A stretch of DNA of 64,000 nucleotides from Streptomyces zagrosensis (GCF_014203645.1 NZ_JACHJL010000009.1:186001-250000); one strand, 5' to 3'. Shown: positions 42,444 through 51,480, numbered from the stretch's first letter. Numbers and translations are program-made. Notes: generated by a model not told the origin, from the letters alone.

Positions 42444-43034
42444 CTACTTCAGCCGGTCGTGGATGCGCTCCCGCATGCTTTTCATGCTGAAGCCCCTGGG
42501 GTCCACCTTGCCCGGCTGCCATTCCAGGTGGCCGATGACGGATCGCTCGGTCCATCCGTGGTGGCGGCAGATGGCCGCGGAGGCGCGCTCGATGGCCTCC
42601 AACTGGGCGTCCGGCCAAGGATCTTTGCCGTCGCCAAGGTTTTCGCACTCGAAGCCGTAGAAGTGGCGGTTGCCATCGGTGTTGGCCTCGTTGTCGGACG
42701 GCAGCGTCTTCTCGCCGATCACCGCTCTCAGCACGTCATCGTCGCCGAGCCCGGCGTGGTTGGCCCGGCCGTAACCGACCAGATGCACCGCGCCGTCCTT
42801 GGTGATGACGCCGTGGCACAGCGGCCCCGGCAGGCTCGGATGCCCGTCACGGCAGAGCCGCACCGTCTCGGCGGCCCCCGAGGTGACCGTGTGGTGAATC
42901 ATGATGCCGTGCACCGGGCCCCAGGGGCCCTTGTCGTTGCGGTTGTGGTGTTCCCAGTCACCGACTTCCTTGATTCGCACGCCCTCGTCGCGGAGACCGT
43001 TGATGAAGTCCCGCGCGGACATGGGTGGGGACAT
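42444..43034 (-). CDS. N-acetylmuramoyl-L-alanine amidase (Amidase_2)
   Basis: A 196-residue amidase of the T7-lysozyme/PGRP fold. The zinc His is in IMIHHTVTS, and further ligands are in GHLEWQPGKVDPRG. It cleaves the amide bond between the peptidoglycan sugar and peptide. No signal peptide is visible, so it may act in the cytoplasm, on recycled material, or be exported otherwise. The ATG at 43034 follows CGGAGG, with an in-frame ATG four codons later. Confidence 0.9.
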   Translation of the reverse strand: MSPPMSARDFINGLRDEGVRIKEVGDWEHHNRNDKGPWGPVHGIMIHHTVTSGAAETVRLCRDGHPSLPGPLCHGVITKDGAVHLVGYGRANHAGLGDDDVLRAVIGEKTLPSDNEANTDGNRHFYGFECENLGDGKDPWPDAQLEAIERASAAICRHHGWTERSVIGHLEWQPGKVDPRGFSMKSMRERIHDRLK

Positions 43035-43461
43035 GGCCGCCTCCGTTCGGTGCGTGGCGGTAGCCCGATCGCGTACCGCCTCCCTGAACCGCTTGTACCG
43101 GAACGCTCGCTGTTGGACTAGCCGTTCGGATACCGTGCGAACCGTTCCGGCCGCCGGACACCGGCCGCGCACCGCCATCGAGGGCATTTACGCAGGTGAG
43201 CGCGTGGGGTGAAGGAGCGAACCAGGGGCGCGAATCATGGGGGCGTGCGCCGGTGTGGCGGGTGGTATCACGCGGTGCATGATGGCGCTGACAGCTCACT
43301 GCGCTCCCCGGGCCTCGGCCCGGGGAGCGCAGTGCACGGCGCACGAGCCGCGGGAAGGCGCGGGGGAGCCCGGCGGAGCGCCGCGGTGGGGCGGTGGCGG
43401 CATGCCGCGAGGCCGCTGCCGGAACGCTGCGGGAAAAGGCAAGGGAACACGGGGCAAGCAC
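43035..43461. other. divergent spacer between amidase and glsA with a perfect hairpin
   Basis: 427 bases with no ORF that has a ribosome site. It contains an 18-bp perfect stem (43297-43314 with 43317-43334) and a 2-base loop, reading CACTGCGCTCCCCGGGCC on the left arm. The hairpin lies 128 bases before glsA, within its likely leader. Confidence 0.75.
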
Positions 43462-44373
43462 ATGGACTATCAAGGGGCGCTAGAAGAGGTAGCTGCCGCG
43501 GTGCAAGCACAGATCGGGCAGGGCCAGGTGGCGCAGTACATCCCGGCACTCGCCTCGGTCAGCGCCGATCACTTCGGCATGGCGATCGCCGATATGGACG
43601 GCGAGGTGTACGGGGTGGGGGACTGGACGCAGCCGTTCTCCATACAGAGCATCTCCAAGACCTTCAGCCTCGCGCTGGTGCTTGCGCACGGCGGTGAGGT
43701 GATCTGGGAGCGGGTCGGCAGGGAGCCATCAGGCAGCTCGTTCAACTCCCTGGTGCAGCTCGAATACGAGAACGGCGTGCCGCGTAACCCGTTTATCAAC
43801 GCCGGCGCGCTGGTCGTCACCGACCGACTCCAGACCCTCACCGGCGATGCGAGCACCGTGCTCCTGGACTTCCTGCGAGCCGAGAGCAACAACCCGAATC
43901 TGGCCTTCGACCCGTCCGTGGCGCTCTCCGAAACCGACCACGGTGACCGCAACGCCGCGCTCGCGTACTTCATGGCCAGCTACGGCAACCTCGACAACCC
44001 CGTACCGACCGTCCTACAGCACTACTTCTGGCAGTGCTCGGTCGAGATGAGCTGCCGCGATGTGGCGCTGGCCGGCGGCTTTCTGGCTCGCCACGGGCTG
44101 CGCGCGGATGGGACCAGGCTGCTGCCCAGACGCGAGGCGAAGCAGATCAACGCGGTCATGCTGACCTGCGGCACCTACGATGCGGCGGGCGACTTCGCGT
44201 ACCGGGTCGGGCTGCCGGGCAAGAGCGGCGTCGGCGGCGGCATCATCGCCGTCATACCGGGGCGATGCACGCTGTGCGTGTGGAGCCCCGGACTCGATGC
44301 GCGCGGCAACTCGGTGGCCGGTGTCGCCGCCCTCGATTACTTCACCACGCTGACGGGCTGGTCGGTTTTCTGA
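43462..44373 (+). CDS. glsA: glutaminase
   Basis: A 303-residue glutaminase of the beta-lactamase-like fold. It has the Ser-x-x-Lys motif in FSIQSISKTFSL, PSGSSFNSLVQLEYENGVPRNPFINAGA and a C-terminal GIIAVIPG. It hydrolyses glutamine to glutamate and ammonia. The ATG at 43462 begins MDYQGALEEV, preceded by AAGGGAACACGG, a weak ribosome site. Full length. Confidence 0.94.
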   Translation: MDYQGALEEVAAAVQAQIGQGQVAQYIPALASVSADHFGMAIADMDGEVYGVGDWTQPFSIQSISKTFSLALVLAHGGEVIWERVGREPSGSSFNSLVQLEYENGVPRNPFINAGALVVTDRLQTLTGDASTVLLDFLRAESNNPNLAFDPSVALSETDHGDRNAALAYFMASYGNLDNPVPTVLQHYFWQCSVEMSCRDVALAGGFLARHGLRADGTRLLPRREAKQINAVMLTCGTYDAAGDFAYRVGLPGKSGVGGGIIAVIPGRCTLCVWSPGLDARGNSVAGVAALDYFTTLTGWSVF

Positions 44374-44512
44374 GCGTGGTGGGCCGGTGCGCGTGCTGGT
44401 GTGGTGGGCGCTCGGGGCGGCCTTCTCGGTGCTCGGGACGCGGGGCGAGCTCCGCCGGGCTCAGGGCTTCCCGGAGGCTGAGCGGTGAGCCGGGGCTGGT
44501 CCGCGTTGTGGG

Positions 44513-45451
44513 TTACGGGCAGGCGATGACCTGTCCCGCGTAGGAGAGGTTGCCGCCGAAGCCGAACAGCAGGGTCGGGGCGCCCGGTGGGATCTCGCCG
44601 CGTTCGACCAGCTTGGACAGGGCCAGCGGAATGCTGGCCGCGGAGGTGTTGCCCGAGTCAACGACGTCTTGGGCGACGACGGCGTTGATGGCGCCGAGCT
44701 TGCGCGCGACCGGTTCGATGATCCGCAGGTTCGCCTGGTGCAGCACCACGGCCCCCAGCTCCTCGGGCTCGATTCCGGCCCGCCGGCAGGTCTCTTTGGC
44801 CAGCGGCGGCAGTTGTGTGGTGGCCCAGCGGTAGACGGTCTGGCCCTCCTGCGCGAAGCGGGTGGGGTTGCCCTCGATGCGCACGGCCTCGCTCATCTCG
44901 GGCATCGAGCCCCATAGCACCGGACCGATCCCGGGCGTGTCATCGGCCACGACCACGGCGGCGCCCGCCCCGTCCCCCACGAGGATGCAGGTCGTACGGT
45001 CGGTCCAGTCGGCGACCGACGTGAACGCATCGGCCCCGATGACCAGCGCCCGACTCGCCGCGCCGGCCCGTACCGCATGGTCGGCGGTGGCCAACGCATG
45101 GGTGAAACCGGCACAAACAACGTTGATATCCATCAAAGCGGGCGAGCCGAGGCCGAGCCGGGCGGCGACCCGGGCAGCGGTGTTGGGGCTGCGGCCCTCG
45201 GCGGTGCAGGTGGCGACCAGCACCAGATCGATGTCGGCGGGCGCGAGGCCACTATTGGCCAGCGCCTTGGCCGCCGCGTGCGCCGCCATCTCATCGACGC
45301 TCTCCTCGGCACCCATGATGTGCCGGGTGCGGATGCCAACTCTGCTGCGAATCCACTCGTCGTTGGTATCGACCGTGGTTGCCAGGTCGGCGTTGGTGAG
45401 CACCCTGGCGGGCTGGTAGTGGCCGAGGGCCAGTACGCGTGATCCGGACAT
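44513..45451 (-). CDS. 3-oxoacyl-ACP synthase III-like (FabH family)
   Basis: A 312-residue thiolase-fold synthase with the catalytic Cys in INVVCAGFTHAL, His in VVLHQANLRI and Asn in VDSGNTSAAS, the FabH triad. It begins MSGSRVLALGHYQPARVLTN. It condenses an acyl-CoA with malonyl-ACP. It is not in the fatty-acid gene cluster, so it is a paralogue with a specialised starter or secondary role. The ATG at 45451 has AAAGGGGCG about 12 bases upstream. Confidence 0.9.
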   Translation of the reverse strand: MSGSRVLALGHYQPARVLTNADLATTVDTNDEWIRSRVGIRTRHIMGAEESVDEMAAHAAAKALANSGLAPADIDLVLVATCTAEGRSPNTAARVAARLGLGSPALMDINVVCAGFTHALATADHAVRAGAASRALVIGADAFTSVADWTDRTTCILVGDGAGAAVVVADDTPGIGPVLWGSMPEMSEAVRIEGNPTRFAQEGQTVYRWATTQLPPLAKETCRRAGIEPEELGAVVLHQANLRIIEPVARKLGAINAVVAQDVVDSGNTSAASIPLALSKLVERGEIPPGAPTLLFGFGGNLSYAGQVIACP

Positions 45452-45779
45452 GCGGACGCGCCCCTTTCTCCGAGCTGGCGGCGGTGGGACGCGGGGAACG
45501 TGAGCGGTGCCATCCCACCGTTGCGGTGAGTACCAGTCTGCGGGGCGCATAGCGGTGTTTGGGTGTGTGATCCACCAACGTTCCGGGGTGAGATCTGGAG
45601 TCTTCTGCAAACCTGGGCGGTGTTGTGCCGTTCTCTAGGCGTCGTGCGCAGTTCGACCGGGCGTCGTGCGTCCGTCGGCGTGTCGGCTCACTGCCGGCGT
45701 GTCGCGCTGATACGTGGCGGGGTCGCGCGGATCGGCTCAGGCGCCCTGGGTGGGTGGAGCATAAGCCGCGACAGTGGGC

Positions 45780-46094
45780 CTATGGGGTGCTTGTTGCGCC
45801 TGGGATGCCTGGGGTACCTGGGGTACCTGGGGTACCTGGGCTGCCCGGGCGGTGTGCCAGGTCGCGACCAGTGTGTCGGTCGGCGCCGTCGTTGGCAGGA
45901 GCGGGCGTCGTCCTGGTAGCACGGTCAGGGCCGCTGTGGCTGTGGGCCGGAGAGCCGTTGCCGGTCCTTCCAGGCGTGGGGGGTGCGGCGGTTGCCGTGA
46001 CGGCGATGGTGCCGCACAGCCCGGCCGCCGCCGCCAGGGCGACGGCTACCGGCCCGAGTCGGCCAAGTCGGCCGACTCTGATGGGTGCAGCCAT
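45780..46094 (-). CDS. small putative secreted protein with TPG repeats
   Basis: A 104-residue protein. An N-terminal segment (Arg-rich, then GPVAVALAAAAGLCGTIAVTATA) resembles a signal peptide or lipidation leader. The mature part is rich in Thr, Pro and Gly and ends in GTPGTPGTPGIPGATSTP, coded by CTGGGGTAC 9-mers (45800-45850). The ATG at 46094 follows GAGGAGGG. No known family. The repeats suggest an extended or cell-wall-associated tail. Confidence 0.6.
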   Translation of the reverse strand: MAAPIRVGRLGRLGPVAVALAAAAGLCGTIAVTATAAPPTPGRTGNGSPAHSHSGPDRATRTTPAPANDGADRHTGRDLAHRPGSPGTPGTPGTPGIPGATSTP

Positions 46095-46326
46095 CGGATG
46101 GTCCCTCCTCGCGCGCGGGCCCGCGCGCGCCCACGACGACGGGCGCCGTTGGCGGTGCGCGGGGCCTGCTGTGGTGGAGCGGAGCTCCGGGGTGAGTATC
46201 GGGGTGGGCGTCGGGCGGAAGCTGCCGCAGCGCGGCGTGCCTCGCACATATGTTCACGGACGGTGGTGGACGCGGGGCAGCCAGGCCATGGCTGGCGGTT
46301 AGCGGTCTGGCAACTCGCCCACGGCG

Positions 46327-46407
46327 CTGGCTGGCTCGCTGGCTAGTTGGTTGGTTGGTTGGCCGATCGGCTGGTCGGTTGGTTGGCTGACCGACCAGCT
46401 GACCAGC
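46327..46407. repeat. GGTTGGTT/GGCT microsatellite after lysA paralogue
   Basis: About 80 bases of CTGGCT, GGTTGGTT, GGCCGATCGG and CTGGTCGG steps, then an inverted ACCAGCTGACCAGCC end, in the gap 46095-46429. The rest of that gap shows no gene. Confidence 0.75.
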
Positions 46408-46429
46408 CGTGTGCGGCCGGGCTCGCTCG

Positions 46430-47899
46430 CTACAGCCCGACGTCGCGGCTGCGAATGTCGGCCAGCGACTCGCGGCGTACGAGAAGTCGGGCGTGGCCAC
46501 GAGTGACGGCGACCACCGGAGGCCGGCCGACCAGGTTGTAGCCGGAGGCCATGGAGACCTGATAGGCGCCGGCTGCCGGGACCGCGATGAGGTCGCCTGG
46601 ACGGACGTCGGCGGGCAGTTCCGCGTCGCGCGCGAGTACATCGCCCGCCTCGCAGTGCCGGCCCACCACGGTCGCGCAGCAGACCTCGTCGGTGGCGTCC
46701 CGGCCGATGAGCCTAGGCGCGTACCGCTCCCCGTACAGGGCGGGCCGCGGATTGTCGCTCATCCCGCCATCTACCGCGACGAACGTGCGCTCGCCGGTCC
46801 GCTTGACCGCAAGCACCCGGTACAGCGCCACGCCCGCCGGGCCGACCACCGCGCGCCCCGGCTCGATCGTCAGCCGTGGCACGGGAAGCCCCGCCGCCGC
46901 GCAGCTCGCGGCCAGTTCGGCACGTACTCGCGCGCCGAGATGGGCCACGTCGAGCGCGCGGTCCCCCGGCCGGTACGCGATGCTGTGCCCGCCTCCGAGG
47001 TCAAGTTCGGGGAGCACCGTGCCGTGCTGGTCCCGTATCCGGGCGAGCAGCCCGACGAGACGGCGCACGGCCAGCAGGTACGGCTTGACCGACGTAATTT
47101 GCGACCCCAGATGGCAGTGCAGGCCGACGAGTTCGAGCCGGGGCTGATCCACGATGCGGGCGACGGCGTGCTGGGCGGACCCATCGGTGATCGAGAGCCC
47201 GAACTTCTGGTCATCGGTGCCGGTACGGATCGCCGCGTGGCCACCGGCCGCGATCCCCGGAACGACCCGAACCATGACTTTTTGCCGGCCGCCCGGCTGC
47301 ACCCCGGCAGCCAGGCGGGCAATTTCCGAACCGCTGTCCACGACGATCCGCCCCACGCCCAGACGCAGCGCGGCGTGCAAATCGTCCGGGCTCTTCGCGT
47401 TGCCGTGCAAGATGATCCGCTCGGGCGGGAAACCGGTGGTGACGGCCAACTCCAACTCCCCGGCCGAGCAGACATCCAGGCCAAGCCCTTCCTCCCGTAC
47501 CCAGTGCGCCATGGCGCGGCACAAGAACGCCTTGGCGGCGTAGACGACCTCGGCTTCCGGAAAGGCCTGGCGGTAGCTTCGGCAACGGTCGCGTACCTCG
47601 TCCTCGTCGAGTACGTAGGTGGGGGTGCCAAACCGATCGGCGATCTCGGCGAGCGGAACCCCGCCGATGGTGACGTCGTGCCGCGCCAGCGGCTGCGCGG
47701 ACCGTGGCCAGACGGACAGGTCCGGGGCGGTGCCCGCGGTACCGCGTGGCGCGGCGCTGCCTTGGGCGCTGGGGCCCGAGGCGGGCGGAGTGCTTGCTGC
47801 GGTCGTGGTGGTGGTTGCGGTGGTCGTGTGGGTGTCGCTGGCGATGGACGTGCCGCCGCGAGTGAGTGGGACGGTGCCGTGGGTAGCGGAGACGGACAT
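46430..47899 (-). CDS. lysA: diaminopimelate decarboxylase-family PLP enzyme (LysA paralogue)
   Basis: A 489-residue fold-type III PLP enzyme. The PLP lysine is in VVYAAKAFLCRA. Other sites are CSAGELELA, ILHGNAKS, LHCHLGSQI, LDLGGGHSIAYRPG, IEPGRAVVGPAG and CEAGDVLARD. It decarboxylates meso-diaminopimelate to lysine. A Thr/Ala-rich leader of about 70 residues precedes the domain. It lacks lysine-pathway neighbours and differs from the housekeeping actinomycete LysA, so it may serve another pathway. The ATG at 47899 follows AGGAGAG. Confidence 0.88.
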   Translation of the reverse strand: MSVSATHGTVPLTRGGTSIASDTHTTTATTTTTAASTPPASGPSAQGSAAPRGTAGTAPDLSVWPRSAQPLARHDVTIGGVPLAEIADRFGTPTYVLDEDEVRDRCRSYRQAFPEAEVVYAAKAFLCRAMAHWVREEGLGLDVCSAGELELAVTTGFPPERIILHGNAKSPDDLHAALRLGVGRIVVDSGSEIARLAAGVQPGGRQKVMVRVVPGIAAGGHAAIRTGTDDQKFGLSITDGSAQHAVARIVDQPRLELVGLHCHLGSQITSVKPYLLAVRRLVGLLARIRDQHGTVLPELDLGGGHSIAYRPGDRALDVAHLGARVRAELAASCAAAGLPVPRLTIEPGRAVVGPAGVALYRVLAVKRTGERTFVAVDGGMSDNPRPALYGERYAPRLIGRDATDEVCCATVVGRHCEAGDVLARDAELPADVRPGDLIAVPAAGAYQVSMASGYNLVGRPPVVAVTRGHARLLVRRESLADIRSRDVGL

Positions 47900-47913
47900 G
47901 GCTGTCGGCTCTC

Positions 47914-48351
47914 CTATGCGGCTTGTGCGCCGAGGTCGGGGTGGACAGGCTCGCTTCGCTCGGGGACGATCGGGCCGGGTGTGGAGCTGGTGGACGGCGC
48001 GGCGGAGCCGTGGAGTGCGGCGGCCGTCGCACCGGGCGGCGCGGGACGGTCTTCCGCGCGGCGCGTTGCGAAGCGCGGATCGATGGTGATGCGCGGGCAG
48101 CCGAGCGGGGCGACGAGGGCGCGGAGCGCGGGCTCGCCGAGCTTGATCCATTCGTGCTCGGCGCCGAGCGCGGCGGTCAGTCGCCGCACGCTGGTGAAGC
48201 CGATCGCGGTTCGGCCTCCTAACGGAGTGCGAAAGAGGCGGGCCGTGTGGCCTGCGGGACCCGACCGGACCGGAACGTAGAGGCATTCAGTGGGTCCGGC
48301 CGGGATGCGTTCGGCGGGCTCGGGATCTTTTGGGGTGCGGTGGTCGGTCAT
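47914..48351 (-). CDS. conserved hypothetical protein (SAV_915-like)
   Basis: A 145-residue protein with a short conserved domain (PVRSGPAGHTARLFRTPLGGRTAIGFTSVRRLTAALG...WIKLGEPALRALVAPLGCPRITIDP) and an Ala/Ser/Pro-rich tail. I recall it as resembling the SAV_915-type Streptomyces family, with no known function. It lies 14 bases upstream of the lysA paralogue on the same strand, so the two are probably an operon. Confidence 0.65.
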   Translation of the reverse strand: MTDHRTPKDPEPAERIPAGPTECLYVPVRSGPAGHTARLFRTPLGGRTAIGFTSVRRLTAALGAEHEWIKLGEPALRALVAPLGCPRITIDPRFATRRAEDRPAPPGATAAALHGSAAPSTSSTPGPIVPERSEPVHPDLGAQAA

Positions 48352-48541
48352 GGTGTCCTCCAGCGGAAGAGCGTGGTCCGACCCGCGGGGGCGGGGGTGT
48401 GCCCATGACGCTACGCCCGCTGTTGCGTGATCAGTGCTGGCCCTGACGCCGAACTGACGGAACCGGAACCTCCGTTAATGCTTCGTTGACGGTCCGCTGT
48501 GCTGTACACGCCACTGTTCGCGAGGTCAGATGGTCGCGAAG

Positions 48542-49765
48542 TCACAGCCAACCGCTGCGGCGGAAAGCGCGGTGCAACAGGGTGCAGATGGCGACCAGCG
48601 CCCCGAGGACGGCCGGGTAGCCGTACGTCCAGCCCAATTCCGGCATGTGGTCGAAGTTCATGCCGTACAGACCGCAAACCAAAGTGGGTACGGCGAGGAT
48701 CGCGACCCAGGCGCTGATCTTGCGCAGATCCTCGTTCTGCGCGACGGTCACCTGCGCGAGGCTGGCCTGAAGGATCGAGTTCAGCAGGTCGTCGAAAGAG
48801 GTGACCTGCTCCGAGACGCGCGACAGCCGGTCGGCAACATGCCGGAAGTACGTCCTGACGTCGGCGTCCACGAGCCGGGACGGCTGTGTGGACAGCGCGT
48901 GCAGCGGACGGTCGAGCGGCGCCACGGCGCGCCTGAGCTCCAGCAGTTCGCGCTTGAGCTGGTAGATCCGCCCCGCGTCGTCGGCCCGGCCGGCACGCCG
49001 GGCTCTGGTGCGCTGGGGGCGCTGCGCGAAGACCTCCGTCTCCACCGCGTCGATGTCGTCCTGGACGGCCGCGGTGACGACCAGATAGTCGTCTACGACG
49101 TGGTCGGCGATGGCGTACAGCACGGCGGCTGGCCCATGGGACAACAGCTCGGCCCTGGACTCCAGTTCCTCGCGCACCGGGCCGAGCGAGCCATGGCCGC
49201 CGTGCCGGATGGTGATGACGAAGTCGGGGCCGGTGAAGACCATGATCTCGCCGGTTTCCACGATTTCGCTGGTCGCGGTGAGCTGATCGTGCTCCACGTA
49301 GCGCACCGTCTTGAACACGGCGAACAGCGTGTCCGTCTCGTCGTACCGCTCGACCTTGGGCCGCTGATGCGCCCGAAGGGCGTTGTCCACGGCCAGCGGG
49401 TGCAGCCCGAAGAGCTGGGCAATGCCGGCGAACTCCTCGTACGCGGGCTCGTGCAGCCCAATCCATACGAAGCCGGCTGACCGACCGTTGCGCGCGCCGG
49501 ACGGGCCCGGAGCGACCCCGGCGGGCGCGCTTCGCGCCGGCCGGTTCACAGCGCCCTGCGCCGGTACGGTGGCGTGCTCGGCGCGTACGCGCCGAATCGC
49601 TTCCTGTGCGGCGCAGTCGCCGTGCTGCCGCTTCCCGTCGTGGTACACCACGCAGTTCACCACGGCGCTGCCGAGCGGAGAGCGGGCCGGATGGCTGAGG
49701 TCAACGCTGCGCGGGCGCCGCCGCCCGATACGGACCGCGGTCCGGAAGGTGCGGATCATCGACAC
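48542..49765 (-). CDS. corA: CorA-family magnesium/cobalt transporter
   Basis: A 407-residue CorA channel. The large cytoplasmic domain precedes two C-terminal membrane helices, with the signature YGMNF between them. A 90-residue N-terminal region is atypical and basic. The GTG at 49765 follows CAGGAG, and an in-frame ATG exists at 49759. It carries Mg2+ across the membrane. The upstream ribosome-site region is duplicated. Confidence 0.93.
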   Translation of the reverse strand: MSMIRTFRTAVRIGRRRPRSVDLSHPARSPLGSAVVNCVVYHDGKRQHGDCAAQEAIRRVRAEHATVPAQGAVNRPARSAPAGVAPGPSGARNGRSAGFVWIGLHEPAYEEFAGIAQLFGLHPLAVDNALRAHQRPKVERYDETDTLFAVFKTVRYVEHDQLTATSEIVETGEIMVFTGPDFVITIRHGGHGSLGPVREELESRAELLSHGPAAVLYAIADHVVDDYLVVTAAVQDDIDAVETEVFAQRPQRTRARRAGRADDAGRIYQLKRELLELRRAVAPLDRPLHALSTQPSRLVDADVRTYFRHVADRLSRVSEQVTSFDDLLNSILQASLAQVTVAQNEDLRKISAWVAILAVPTLVCGLYGMNFDHMPELGWTYGYPAVLGALVAICTLLHRAFRRSGWL

Positions 49766-49809
49766 GGTGGCTCCTGCGGTGTGAGCACGGTGGCTCCTGC
49801 GATGTGAGG
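49763..49809. repeat. 24-bp direct duplication covering the corA ribosome site
   Basis: CACGGTGGCTCCTGCGGTGTGAG (49763-49785) is repeated with one change at 49787-49809. Each copy carries a ribosome site and a start-like GTG on the minus strand. The gap 49810-50115 has no gene. Confidence 0.7.
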
Positions 49810-50115
49810 GGGCGCTCAGTATGCCGACTGCGCCGGCTGCCTACGAAACACCAGCGTGGCGCTCCACAGGAGCAGGCGCGGCCCGACCACTGTGGTGAAC
49901 GGGACGCCGAAGGCGCGACGGTGGTTGCTTGGTCCCGCGTTTCGGGCCCGATGGGGGCGGCGGGGGCGAAGCGGACGAAGGAGGTCCGGCCCTACGGGCT
50001 GCGGATGCCCCCTTGTCGTAGCAGCCGAGCATCGGAAAGATCACCCCGGAGAACCACGCCGCGCACCGTGTTGTCGGCGCCACCGCATCCTCGGCTTCCC
50101 GGAGAGGGCCCCGCC

Positions 50116-50466
50116 ATGAGCGAGCTATCAGCGGCTGACGGCAGCAGCCTCCACCTGCCCGCTCCGGAGGTGGACGCCCTGGCTGACGGGGCCCTCGCCG
50201 TGGCGGACGCGCCTTACGGGGCGACCGTTAGGGTCGCGCCCTACCCCGGCATGGCCAAAGGCGACGTCGTCACCGTCAACTTCGGCTCTCTTTACGCGGA
50301 TGTCTCGCCCGTCTCCACCTCGTGGGTAGGGCGCGAGATGGCGTTCGTCGTGCCCCCCGACGTGCTGGCAGCGGCACTGGAGCCCGTCGCCGTTTCGTAC
50401 GCCGTGGCGCGCAGTAGCGGCGGGGCGGCGACCTCGGAGGGGGTGACGGTGCGGGTGGTGCGGTGA
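50116..50466 (+). CDS. small protein with single Ig-like domain
   Basis: A 116-residue protein. Its YPGMAKGDVVTVNFGS... and VVPPDVLAAALEPVAVSYAVAR pattern resembles one unit of the bacterial Ig-like repeats of large adhesins, here as a free-standing single domain. No signal peptide is visible. The ATG at 50116 follows GGAGAGGG. Function unknown. It lies beside an integrase remnant, so it may be a leftover of an integrated element. Confidence 0.55.
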   Translation: MSELSAADGSSLHLPAPEVDALADGALAVADAPYGATVRVAPYPGMAKGDVVTVNFGSLYADVSPVSTSWVGREMAFVVPPDVLAAALEPVAVSYAVARSSGGAATSEGVTVRVVR

Positions 50467-50640
50467 GCAGCCGTGTGCGGCTGCGTATGGCCGGTGTAGC
50501 GGTGCGCGGCCGTGTGGGGAGGCGTGCGGCCGTATATGGCGGCGTATGGGCCGGGTGGGGCCGGCTGCCCAAGGAAGCGGTTCTCGGGGGAGTCGTTCCG
50601 CGTCGCCGTGAACCGCTGAGCGGGAGAAGTCTCCATGTCT

Positions 50641-51078
50641 GTTGAGGGCCTGGGCCTCGCCGCGGCGTCTCCGATGCCCCTGGAGGCGCTCTTTACGATG
50701 GAAGAGGGCGAGCCGCTCAACTACCGCCGCTGGACGACCCAGTCGAACTGCGCCCGCAAGGCGCTTCAGGCGGCCGAGAACGAGGCCCCCGAGTGGGGCG
50801 GGGCCGCAAGGCCGTCGAACTGCCGCACCTGGCGACCCACGACCGGCGGCACTTCTTCACCTGCGCCCTCATCGCCGGCAGAGCGAGCGTCCAGCAGATC
50901 CAGCCGGTTTCGGCTCGGCCACGCCTCCCCCGTCATCACCACGCGGGCCTACGCGCACCTGTAGCCGAGCGCAAAGGACCGCACCCGGTCCGCCATGGAC
51001 GCCATGCTCGGCGGCCTGCGGACCGGGTGCGGACAGTTAGGCGATGCGACCGGCGAATCCGCAGGTCAGACGGCGTAA
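50641..51078 (+). pseudogene. decayed tyrosine recombinase (phage-type integrase), C-terminal part
   Basis: Pieces of an integrase catalytic domain lie in different frames. PLNYRRWTTQSNCARKALQAAENEA is in one frame; VELPHLATHDRRHFFTCALIAGRASVQQIQ (the HxLRH-type box, here HDRRHF) in another; RLGHASPVITTRAYAHL back in the first. A TAG at 50962-50964 stands where Trp is expected, then PSAKDRTRSAMDAML continues to a TAA at 51076. Two compensating frameshifts, a stop and no N-terminal half mean it is dead. It marks an old insertion; no tRNA target is seen nearby. Confidence 0.85.
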
Positions 51079-51084
51079 CCTAGA

Positions 51085-51480
51085 TCAAGACTTCTTGGTC
51101 TCCCAGAAGATCTTGTCTACCCGGGCGATGAAGTCCAGGGCCTTTTGGCCCGTGGCCGGGTCGGTGGAGCCCTTGGCGGCGCTCAGGGCCTTGAGGGTGT
51201 CATTGACCAACTGGTGCAGCTCCGGGTACTTCTCGAAATGCGGGGGCTTGAAGTAGTCACTCCACAGGACGGAGATGTGGTGCTTGGCCAGTTCCGCGCG
51301 CTCCTCCTTGATGACCGTGGCGCGCGCGCGGAAATGGGCGTCCTCGTTGGCCTGGTACTTCTCCTGGATTGCCTTGACCGACTCGGCCTCGATGCGGGCC
51401 TGGGCCGGGTCGTAGACCCCGCAGGGGAGGTCGCAGTGGGCGCTGACCTGCACCTTGGGGGCGAACAGGCGGGAGAGCAT
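51085..51480 (-). CDS. sodN: nickel superoxide dismutase precursor
   Basis: A 131-residue NiSOD. A 14-residue leader (MLSRLFAPKVQVSA) is removed to expose His1 of HCDLPCGVYDP, the nickel hook with both Cys ligands. The rest is the four-helix bundle. It detoxifies superoxide. In S. coelicolor nickel controls it inversely to the iron enzyme, through Nur and a small RNA from the sodF 3' end. It is divergent from sodX. It ends six bases from the integrase remnant, leaving no room for its own terminator. Confidence 0.97.
   Translation of the reverse strand: MLSRLFAPKVQVSAHCDLPCGVYDPAQARIEAESVKAIQEKYQANEDAHFRARATVIKEERAELAKHHISVLWSDYFKPPHFEKYPELHQLVNDTLKALSAAKGSTDPATGQKALDFIARVDKIFWETKKS

Noticed and set aside
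50641..51078. Active integrase
   Set aside because: Two frameshifts, an internal TAG and a missing N-terminal half exclude a functional enzyme.
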